From positions 1 through 64,000 of the forward strand of contig CAYJIA010000004.1 of NCBI GenBank assembly GCA_964370115.1: a stretch of DNA of 64,000 nucleotides, written 5' to 3'. The DNA comes from SIG603 sp964370115. Lineage in GTDB: Bacteria; Bacillota; Clostridia; Oscillospirales; Acutalibacteraceae. The position numbers were made by a program, and so were the translations under genes. Every line of letters starts with the position of its first letter. Positions within the stretch are counted from its first letter, which is position 1. The notes beneath the pieces are model-generated. The model was not told where the DNA came from, did not search any database, and saw only the letters and a list, made by a program, of their open reading frames with translations. Shown here piece after piece: positions 37,152 to 44,324 of this stretch.

Positions 37152-38193
37152 GTTAAATAGTAAAATAGTAGACCTAAAACCATATGAGCCATTAAAAGGC
37201 AATTTCAAAATAAGACTTGATGCAAACGAGTCTTATTTGCCATTTCCTAAGGAGCTTGAAGATGAAATACATGATGGTTTGAAAAAAATCGACTTAAACA
37301 GATATCCCGACTCAAAGGCGGAAAAATTATGTGAGAGCTTTGCGAAAATTTATGGACTTAAAACGGAAAACGTAGTGGCGGGTAATGGTTCTGACGAGCT
37401 TATTTCAATATTGCTTTCAGCCTTTTTATTGAAAGGTGAAAACTATGCCGTTTTTGAAAAAGATTTTTCTATGTACAATTTTTATGGAAGTATATGTGAG
37501 GCAAACTGCATAGTCATAGATAAAAATGCTGACTGGACAATAGATGTAGATAAAACCATAGAAGTCTGCCAGAAAAAGAACGTAAAACTTTTGATTTTTA
37601 GCAATCCGTGCAACCCTACATCTCTAGGCCTTAAAAAAGATGATGTAAGGCGTATTATAAACTCATTAGAGGATACGCTTGTAGTACTAGATGAAGCGTA
37701 CATGGAGTTTTGGACTGAGTCTTTAATGGACGAGCTGTTAAACTATCAAAATTTAGTAATACTTAAAACTTGTTCAAAGGCATTTGGGCTTGCGGGACTT
37801 AGGGTAGGTTTTGCCGTGTCTCATGAAAACATAGTAAATGCAATTAAGGCAGTCAAGTCGCCATATAATTTAAATTCTGTTTCGCAGTTTATAGCAAACA
37901 CTCTGCTTGAGAGAAAAGACTTGCTTGAAGATGCGACGGAGAAGATTTTAGAACAAACTAAAAAGCTTTATAGTGCATTAAAAGAAATAGCAGGAAATAC
38001 AGTGGAATTGCTGACTACAAACACAAATTTTGTAGTGCTTAAAACCGATAAGGCAAAAGAGATGTGGCAGTATTTATGCGACAAAGGAATTTCGGTTAGA
38101 AACTTCGGCGAGTTTTTAAGGATTAATGCAGGCAGTGACGAGGAAAACACCGAACTTTTAAGGGTGATAGAAGAATATATTAAGGAGAATTGA
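37144..38193 (+). CDS. hisC: Histidinol-phosphate aminotransferase
   Basis: PLP-dependent aminotransferase, 349 residues. Motifs: RLDANESYLPFP, NRYPDSKAEKLCE, GNGSDELISILLSAFL, SNPCNPTSLG, VVLDEAYMEF and the PLP-lysine segment LKTCSKAFGLAGLRVGFA. It acts on imidazole-acetol phosphate with glutamate as amino donor. It overlaps hisD at its start, and its stop codon lies 2 nt before the hisB ATG. Confidence 0.97.
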   Translation: MYKLNSKIVDLKPYEPLKGNFKIRLDANESYLPFPKELEDEIHDGLKKIDLNRYPDSKAEKLCESFAKIYGLKTENVVAGNGSDELISILLSAFLLKGENYAVFEKDFSMYNFYGSICEANCIVIDKNADWTIDVDKTIEVCQKKNVKLLIFSNPCNPTSLGLKKDDVRRIINSLEDTLVVLDEAYMEFWTESLMDELLNYQNLVILKTCSKAFGLAGLRVGFAVSHENIVNAIKAVKSPYNLNSVSQFIANTLLERKDLLEDATEKILEQTKKLYSALKEIAGNTVELLTTNTNFVVLKTDKAKEMWQYLCDKGISVRNFGEFLRINAGSDEENTELLRVIEEYIKEN

Positions 38194-38195
38194 TT

Positions 38196-38777
38196 ATGGA
38201 ACGCATAGGAATAGTCAATAGACAGACAAACGAAACAAAAATAGAGCTTGAAATATATCTTGACGGCGGACCCATTGATATATCGACAGGTGTGGGTTTT
38301 TTTGACCACATGCTAAATTCATTTGCCCATCATGGCGGATTTGGGCTTATTGCAAAAACTGAGGGTGACTTAATAGTCGATTGTCATCACACAGTCGAAG
38401 ATACAGGTATTGCGCTTGGACTAGCTTTAAATCAGGCATTAGGAACAAAGAGCGGTATAAATCGCTTTGGAGATGTTAACATTCCTATGGATGAGGCATT
38501 GGCGTTTTGTGCTATTGATGTAAGCTCAAGGCCGTTTTTAGTATTTAACGGACAGTTTCCGCAAGAAAGAGTCGGTGACTTTGATACTTGCATGACAGAA
38601 GAGTTTTTTAGGGCGGTGGCTTTTAATGCTGGACTTACCCTGCACATAGACTGTAAATACGGCACAAACTCTCACCACATGATAGAAGTTATGTTCAAGG
38701 CGTTTGCACATGCGCTAAAAAAAGCGGTTGCACTAAACTCTGATGGAACAGTGCTTTCTACAAAGGGAAGTTTATAA
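38196..38777 (+). CDS. hisB: Imidazoleglycerol-phosphate dehydratase
   Basis: Monofunctional dehydratase of 193 residues, without the phosphatase domain of enterobacterial HisB. The two metal-binding histidine motifs are intact: FFDHMLNSFAHHGGF with DCHHTVEDTGIALG, and GTNSHHMIEVMFKAFAHAL. The ATG at 38196 has AAGGAG eight bases upstream; an in-frame TTG at 38190 is too close to that site. A separate histidinol-phosphatase is not seen in the window. Confidence 0.97.
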   Translation: MERIGIVNRQTNETKIELEIYLDGGPIDISTGVGFFDHMLNSFAHHGGFGLIAKTEGDLIVDCHHTVEDTGIALGLALNQALGTKSGINRFGDVNIPMDEALAFCAIDVSSRPFLVFNGQFPQERVGDFDTCMTEEFFRAVAFNAGLTLHIDCKYGTNSHHMIEVMFKAFAHALKKAVALNSDGTVLSTKGSL

Positions 38778-38797
38778 TAAATTTTAGGAGATAGAAT

Positions 38798-39871
38798 ATG
38801 ATAATTTTACCTGCAATAGATATTAAAGATAATAAATGCGTAAGGCTTTTTCAAGGCGATTATTCAACTGCATCGGTAGTGGCGCAAGACGCTGTAGAAA
38901 CAGCAAAAGAGTTTGAGGCGGCAGGTGCCACATGGATGCACATGGTAGATCTTGACGGAGCACTCGAGAAAAAACCTGTAAACCACGAATTGATTTTAAA
39001 AGTGCGTGATAATACAAAACTTAACATAGAAATCGGCGGCGGAATAAGGAATATGGAGACGGTGGAATTTTATCTGAGTAGAGGAATTCAGCGTGTTATT
39101 TTAGGTTCTGCAGCACTTCATAACCCTGAGTTTGTAAAAGAGGCAGTGAGAAAATACGGCGATAAAATTGCGGTGGGAATAGACGCAAAAGATGGTAAAG
39201 TCGCAGCCGAGGGCTGGACATCTACAAGTGAAGTGGATTATATAGAGTTTGCAAAACAAATGGAAGACTTGGGCGTGAAATGTATTATATTTACAGATAT
39301 TTCAAAAGATGGAACCCTAAGTGGTCCTAATCTTACTATGCTTGATAAAATTAACAGGGCAGTGTCTTGTGATATCATTGCAAGTGGAGGAGTGGCAAAC
39401 CTTAAAGACATTCTAGGGCTTAATTCATTAAATTTATATGGTGCAATTGCTGGTAAAGCTATTTACGCAAAAACTTTAGACTTGCGCTCTGCGGTCGTAG
39501 CGGGAAACCAAATTTCAAGAGTAGATGAATTTACAAACGACATAAGCCTTGATGTTTATTTTGAAAAAGCACCACTTATTCCAACTATTGTGCAAGATGT
39601 AAAGACATCAGAGGTTGTTATGCTTGCCTATATGAACAAGGAATCCCTTGGTATGACTTTAGAAAGTGGATATACTTGGTTTTACAGCAGAAGCCGCAAG
39701 GCTCTTTGGAACAAGGGTGCAACTTCTGGGAATATGCAAAAGGTTGTGAGTGTTCACGCCGACTGCGACAACGACACTTTACTTGTAAAAGTAGAGCAAA
39801 AGGGCAATGCCTGCCACACAGGCGCCTATAGCTGTTTTTTTAACGAAGTGGAGATGAAAAATAATGATTGA
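38798..39871 (+). CDS. hisA-hisI: HisA-HisI fusion: ProFAR isomerase plus phosphoribosyl-AMP cyclohydrolase
   Basis: A 357-residue bifunctional protein. Residues 1 to about 240 are HisA: catalytic D8 (PAIDIKDNKCVRLFQGDY), D129 (GIDAKDGKVAAEGW) and FTDISKDGTLSGPN, which is the HisA and not the HisF version. Residues about 248-355 are HisI: MLAYMNKESL, TWFYSRSRKALWNKG, the zinc/magnesium motif HADCDNDTLL (D322, C323, D324, D326) and GNACHTGAYSCF (C339, C346). A short linker joins them. The common order hisB-hisH-hisA-hisF-hisI is therefore short of hisH and hisF, and the fusion is exactly where hisF would lie. Confidence 0.93.
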   Translation: MIILPAIDIKDNKCVRLFQGDYSTASVVAQDAVETAKEFEAAGATWMHMVDLDGALEKKPVNHELILKVRDNTKLNIEIGGGIRNMETVEFYLSRGIQRVILGSAALHNPEFVKEAVRKYGDKIAVGIDAKDGKVAAEGWTSTSEVDYIEFAKQMEDLGVKCIIFTDISKDGTLSGPNLTMLDKINRAVSCDIIASGGVANLKDILGLNSLNLYGAIAGKAIYAKTLDLRSAVVAGNQISRVDEFTNDISLDVYFEKAPLIPTIVQDVKTSEVVMLAYMNKESLGMTLESGYTWFYSRSRKALWNKGATSGNMQKVVSVHADCDNDTLLVKVEQKGNACHTGAYSCFFNEVEMKNND

Positions 39872-40190
39872 TATATTAAGAGCAGAATTTGAAACCATAA
39901 ATAAGAGAAAGCAAGAGCCTAAAGAAGGCTCTTACACTTGTTACCTGTTTGAAAAGGGTATAGATAAAATTCTTAAAAAATGTGGTGAAGAGTGTAGCGA
40001 GATGATTATTGCTGCAAAAAACAAAGACAAAGAAGAGCTTGTGGCTGAAATGAGTGACCTTATTTTTCATATGACCGTGCTAATGGCAAACGAAGGAATA
40101 AATGTAGACGATTTAGAGGCTGAATACTGTAAAAGGAATAAGATTGAAGGTAATTTAAAGACTTTTCATCAAGTAGACAAGAACACATGA
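39864..40190 (+). CDS. hisE: Phosphoribosyl-ATP pyrophosphatase
   Basis: A 108-residue MazG-like hydrolase for the second histidine step, converting PR-ATP to PR-AMP. Motifs: GSYTCYLFEKGIDKILKKCGEECSEMIIAAKN with the metal-binding glutamates, and ELVAEMSDLIFHMTVLM. The more usual HisI-HisE fusion is not used here; hisI is fused to hisA instead and hisE is free. It overlaps hisA-hisI by 8 nt and the next gene by 4 nt (ATGA). Confidence 0.96.
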   Translation: MIDILRAEFETINKRKQEPKEGSYTCYLFEKGIDKILKKCGEECSEMIIAAKNKDKEELVAEMSDLIFHMTVLMANEGINVDDLEAEYCKRNKIEGNLKTFHQVDKNT

Positions 40191-40705
40191 TAAAAGATAT
40201 AGATAATAAACTCACTTGGAGTTATGAAGAAAAGGTCAAAGATTTTGTAAAACCCGAAGTTGCCGTGCTCAATATGAGTAATAATAAAAAAGATTTTGCG
40301 ATAAATGCCCTATTTGAAAGAGGGCTTGTAAAAACTTGTGATAGTAAAACACTACCATATGAAGATAAAAGTTTTAAACTTATCATAAACCGTGAAAGCG
40401 AGTTTGACTTAAATGAAGTGCATAGATGCCTTATGAAAAACGGCTACTTTATCACAGAACAAATAGGTGGAAGTGATTTTTTCAGTCCTAGCGACAGTAT
40501 GTATAATCTTGAAAATGTCAGGGAAGAGTTTATTGAAAATGGGTTTAGGGTTTTATATCAAAATCAGTGCTACCCAGAGTTGTCTTTTAAAGAACTTGAA
40601 AAAGATGAGCAAGAAAAATTAAAAGCATTTTCAAATTTAAAATTTAAGGCACATAGATTTATAATTATTGCAAAAAAGGTGGAAAGAGAAAATGAAAGTA
40701 AATGA
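40187..40705 (+). CDS. Degenerate class I methyltransferase-like protein
   Basis: A 172-residue protein resembling the second half of a class I SAM-dependent methyltransferase. The region DSKTLPYEDKSFKLIINRESEFDLNEV and CLMKNGYFITEQIGG match motifs II-IV of that family. Where motif I should give a glycine-rich SAM loop there is VLNMSNNKKDF, with no glycines, and roughly 70 residues seem to be missing compared with the usual 240-250. It is probably inactive as a methyltransferase, or has a new role. The reading frame is intact and tightly coupled to hisE (4-nt overlap) and to the GH32 gene (14-nt overlap). Confidence 0.7.
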   Translation: MIKDIDNKLTWSYEEKVKDFVKPEVAVLNMSNNKKDFAINALFERGLVKTCDSKTLPYEDKSFKLIINRESEFDLNEVHRCLMKNGYFITEQIGGSDFFSPSDSMYNLENVREEFIENGFRVLYQNQCYPELSFKELEKDEQEKLKAFSNLKFKAHRFIIIAKKVERENESK

Positions 40706-42089
40706 TTTTTACAGGCCAAAACTGCATTACACAGCAGAAAAAGGCTGGATAAATGATCCAAACGGTTTTTCTATGTATAATGGAAAATACCACCTGTTCG
40801 CACAGCATTATCCGCACGACACGAAATGGGGGCCCATGCACTGGTCTCACGCGGTTAGCGATGATTTTGTGACTTGGGAGCATAAATCCATAGCGCTTAC
40901 ACCAGCCAAGGACTACGAAATGGATTTAGGTTGTTTTTCTGGCACCGCAATAGAGCACGAGGGAAAACATGTCCTTATGTACACAGCTTGTGGTGGAAAC
41001 AACGAAAAGGGTATGAATCAAGTGCAGTGCCTTGCTTTTGGGGACGGAGAGCATTATGAAAAATATGAAAACAATCCTGTAATTGACGGAAAACTTTTGC
41101 CTGATTTTGTTACGACGCAGGATTTTAGAGACCCGAAGGTTTTTAAAGAGGGTGAGTGTTTTTACTGTCTTTTAGGGGCGAAAATTCCGGATAAAAATAT
41201 CGGAACAATGTTGCTTTACAAGTCAGAAAATCTTATAGACTGGACATATGTAGGAGAGACCTTAAGAGGGGAAGAAGACGGCGCTTTAGGAATTATGTTT
41301 GAGTGTCCTGACATATTTAAAATAGGTGATAAATATTTGATTTTGACCTCGCCTATGAGCGTGCCTCCTAAAGGATATAGGTATAAAAACTTTGACTCTT
41401 CACTTTATTTTGTTGGTGACATGGACTTTGAAACTGGCAAGTTTAGCATAGATTACTATGATGAAATTGACATAGGTTTCGATTTTTATGCACCTCAAAC
41501 CATGGAAAATGAAAAGGGAGAGCGTGTTTTAATAGCTTGGGCTCAGATGTGGGAGAGAAATTTTGTAACAGACGAGCTGTCTCATGGCTTTGCTGGAAGC
41601 ATGACCTTGCCAAGAAAACTGGAGCTTGTTAATAATAAACTAATTCAAACACCGATTAAAACACTAGACAATTACCATAAAAATAGCTATAAAGATATAA
41701 AAGAGGGATGTCAAAATATTTTCAGAATAAAAGCAGAGTTTGACGTTGAAAAAGGAAATGAAGTAAACTTTAAACTTTTAAAGACAAACAGCGGATATTT
41801 TGAAGTGAAATTTGACAATAATAGGCTTATTATAAACAGAAGCAAAAGTCTGTTTAAACTCGATAAGCACCCGTCAGAAGATGGTGTGAATAACGAGAGA
41901 TATATAGAGTTTGGCGAAAAACTTGAAAAACTTACACTCGACATAATAGTTGACAAAAGTATGGTCGAAATATTTGTAAACGACGGACAGTTTGCGCTTT
42001 CGTCAAATTACTATCTAGGAAAAGGTGATGTCACAAATGAGTTTACGACAGACTGTGTGACAAGTTTTGTTAAATATGATTTGATATAA
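40692..42089 (+). CDS. GH32 sucrose-6-phosphate hydrolase / beta-fructosidase
   Basis: A 465-residue intracellular GH32 enzyme (no signal peptide) that splits sucrose, sucrose 6-phosphate or short fructans. The catalytic residues are present: nucleophile D22 in WINDPNGF, the transition-state stabiliser in FRDPKVF, and the acid/base in FECPDIF. A C-terminal beta-sandwich follows from about residue 320. The ATG at 40692 is chosen because GGTGG lies nine bases upstream; a start at 40668 lacks a ribosome site. No PTS or sugar carrier gene adjoins it, which is unusual for a sucrose system. It is last in the his operon and is followed by a terminator. Confidence 0.93.
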   Translation: MKVNDFYRPKLHYTAEKGWINDPNGFSMYNGKYHLFAQHYPHDTKWGPMHWSHAVSDDFVTWEHKSIALTPAKDYEMDLGCFSGTAIEHEGKHVLMYTACGGNNEKGMNQVQCLAFGDGEHYEKYENNPVIDGKLLPDFVTTQDFRDPKVFKEGECFYCLLGAKIPDKNIGTMLLYKSENLIDWTYVGETLRGEEDGALGIMFECPDIFKIGDKYLILTSPMSVPPKGYRYKNFDSSLYFVGDMDFETGKFSIDYYDEIDIGFDFYAPQTMENEKGERVLIAWAQMWERNFVTDELSHGFAGSMTLPRKLELVNNKLIQTPIKTLDNYHKNSYKDIKEGCQNIFRIKAEFDVEKGNEVNFKLLKTNSGYFEVKFDNNRLIINRSKSLFKLDKHPSEDGVNNERYIEFGEKLEKLTLDIIVDKSMVEIFVNDGQFALSSNYYLGKGDVTNEFTTDCVTSFVKYDLI

Positions 42090-42101
42090 TTAAAAGATAT
42101 G

Positions 42102-42128
42102 GGGAGCGACGAGGGCGTCGCTCCCTTT
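42102..42128 (+). terminator. Terminator after the his/GH32 operon
   Basis: GGGAGCGAC (42102-42110) pairs with GTCGCTCCC (42117-42125) around GAGGGC, then TTTATTT. This is a GC-rich stem in an AT-rich setting. Confidence 0.85.
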
Positions 42129-42132
42129 ATTT

Positions 42133-42188
42133 AAAATCTGAAGGATTTTCACCACAATTTTTCATTTTCAATTTTCAATTCTCAATTA
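42133..42188 (-). repeat. Short dispersed repeat, copy 1 (7-nt units plus TTGTGGTGAAAATCC core)
   Basis: Read on the minus strand: about four 7-nt units of the ATTGAAA kind, then ATTGTGGTGAAAATCC and a small hairpin (AAAATC...GATTTT). The core matches 61133-61178 with three differences over 26 nt. It lies between the his/GH32 terminator and the recJ promoter. Confidence 0.7.
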
Positions 42189-42209
42189 TAAAAAAATATA
42201 GTTTTTTTA

Positions 42210-42238
42210 TTGAAAATCATCACCAAAAATGTTATTAT
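42210..42238 (+). promoter_or_regulatory. Promoter of the recJ-rel operon
   Basis: TTGAAA (42210-42215), 17-nt spacer, TATTAT (42233-42238), 32 nt upstream of recJ. Confidence 0.65.
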
Positions 42239-42269
42239 AACTTAATAAGAATAAAAAGAGTGGTGCGTA

Positions 42270-44300
42270 ATGAATATAAAAGAATGGGAAGTCTTATCTC
42301 TTAACAAACAAAAAGTTATAAGTATTATAGAAGAATATGATTTGCCTGACATAGTAGCCATGTTACTGCAAGTACGAGGTTATGAAGAAAATGTAGTTCA
42401 AATGATGAATTCAAGTATATGGGAGTCGGACCCTTTTGAATTTGTGGACATGTACAAGGCAGTAGAGCGAATAAATCATGCCATAGATGATTTTGAGAAA
42501 ATAGCTGTGTATGGCGACTATGATGCCGACGGCGTCACTGCAACAGCAATAGTGTACTCTCATTTAGTGTCTGTCGGTGCAGATGTTATGTATTATATAC
42601 CAGAGCGTGACGGCGAAGGGTATGGAATGAATATACCGGCGGTCGAGCAACTGCATAAAGAGGGCGTAAAGCTTATTATTACTGTCGACAATGGAATTGC
42701 ATCTATAAATGAAGTAAAAAGGGCAAATGAGCTCGGCGTAGACGTAGTAATCACCGATCACCACAGAGTGCAAAACGGAGTTTTACCCGATGCAGTGGCG
42801 GTGGTTGACCCTCATAGAGAAGATTGTCCGTCAAAATTTAAAGGCTATGCAGGTGCAGGCGTTGCACTAAAACTTGTAATGGCATTAGAATGGCAGTCTG
42901 GAATGAGCGAAGAACTCTTTGAGCATTACTGCGAGATTGCAACTATTGGAACCATAGGAGACGTTGTACCACTTGTGGGAGAAAATAGAACACTTGTAAG
43001 ATGTGGCCTTATGTCCATTTGGAAATCTCATCGAATTGGCATACAAAAATTAGTTGAAGCCTCAGGCATGAAAAAAATATCGGCTACTTCTGTGGCGTTT
43101 GGTATAGTGCCAAGGATTAATGCGGCAGGAAGAATGGGAAATGCCGAGAAGGCACTACAAATCCTTATAAGCGAAGACGAAGAAGACGCGAATATGCTTT
43201 GTGAATTAATCTGCGGTGAAAACGAGAGAAGAAAAACAGTTGAAAGTAAAATACTAGAGGAGCTTGTTGAGCTGCTAGACGGTGATAAAGAGATGGAAAA
43301 CTCTAGAGTTATCGTAGTAGGCGGTAAAAACTGGCATCACGGCGTTTTGGGCATAGTTTCGTCTAGAATTACATCAAAATATGGCAAGCCATCAATCGTT
43401 TTAAGTATTGATGAAAACGAGGCAAGGGGCAGTGGACGAAGTGTTGAGGGATTTTCGCTATTTGATGCCCTAAACGACAGCAAAGATGTGCTAGAAAAAT
43501 TTGGTGGACACCCAATGGCGGCAGGACTTAGCCTAAAGCCTGAAAACATAGAGGTGTTAAGACATAAAATAAATGAATATGCTAAAAATACTTTTGAGGA
43601 AATGCCAAGGGCAAAAGTAATGCTCGACTGTAAATTAATGCCCGAAGCACTTAATGTAGAGCTTGTGGAAAATTTACAAATGCTAGAGCCATTTGGTACA
43701 CAAAACCCGACACCATTATTTGGTCTTTATTCGATGAAGCTTATAAAAATAATACCTCTTAGCGGTGGTAAGCATTTGAAACTGCAATTTGAGAGAAATG
43801 GGATAATTACCGAGTGCTTGAAGTTTTCTTGCACAGAAAGCGATTTTCCGTATCTTGTAAATTCTGTGCTTGACTTAGCAGTAACTGTAGATATAAACGA
43901 GTTTAGAGGTGCTAAGAATCTTAGCATACAAATAAAAGAGATGAAAATTTCAAAACTTGACAACATGGAAAGTATCCATAGTTATTCGGTTTATGAAAAT
44001 ATTTTAAGAAGCGAAAAGTTAAGAGACAAAGAAAAAGAGCTAATATTACCCAAAAGAGAAGATTTCGCCCAGCTTTATAGAAAACTAAAACAAAACTCGA
44101 AAGATTTTAAATCAATTTCAGAACTTTGTGCTGGTTTGGACGGTATAAATTTTGGTAAACTTTTGTTTATGCTTGATGTAATGAGTGAGCGTAAGCTGAT
44201 TAAAATAAAGTATATTTCTGACGAGGTGGTTGATATAGTACTGCAAAATGTTACCGAAAAAGTAGACATCTTTGCGTCAAAGCTATTTGATAATTTGTAA
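42270..44300 (+). CDS. recJ: Single-stranded-DNA-specific exonuclease RecJ
   Basis: A 676-residue DHH-family 5'-3' exonuclease for recombination and mismatch/base repair. Motifs: VYGDYDADGVTATAIVYSHL, ITVDNGIAS, VITDHHRV (the DHH signature), GAGVALKL and, in the DHHA1 domain, FGGHPMAAGLSL. An OB fold and a family-specific tail follow. It is the first gene of a five-gene operon, with rel 24 nt downstream, a frequent neighbourhood in Firmicutes. Confidence 0.96.
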   Translation: MNIKEWEVLSLNKQKVISIIEEYDLPDIVAMLLQVRGYEENVVQMMNSSIWESDPFEFVDMYKAVERINHAIDDFEKIAVYGDYDADGVTATAIVYSHLVSVGADVMYYIPERDGEGYGMNIPAVEQLHKEGVKLIITVDNGIASINEVKRANELGVDVVITDHHRVQNGVLPDAVAVVDPHREDCPSKFKGYAGAGVALKLVMALEWQSGMSEELFEHYCEIATIGTIGDVVPLVGENRTLVRCGLMSIWKSHRIGIQKLVEASGMKKISATSVAFGIVPRINAAGRMGNAEKALQILISEDEEDANMLCELICGENERRKTVESKILEELVELLDGDKEMENSRVIVVGGKNWHHGVLGIVSSRITSKYGKPSIVLSIDENEARGSGRSVEGFSLFDALNDSKDVLEKFGGHPMAAGLSLKPENIEVLRHKINEYAKNTFEEMPRAKVMLDCKLMPEALNVELVENLQMLEPFGTQNPTPLFGLYSMKLIKIIPLSGGKHLKLQFERNGIITECLKFSCTESDFPYLVNSVLDLAVTVDINEFRGAKNLSIQIKEMKISKLDNMESIHSYSVYENILRSEKLRDKEKELILPKREDFAQLYRKLKQNSKDFKSISELCAGLDGINFGKLLFMLDVMSERKLIKIKYISDEVVDIVLQNVTEKVDIFASKLFDNL

Positions 44301-44324
44301 TAGTAAATAGGAGGGGAATGTAGA

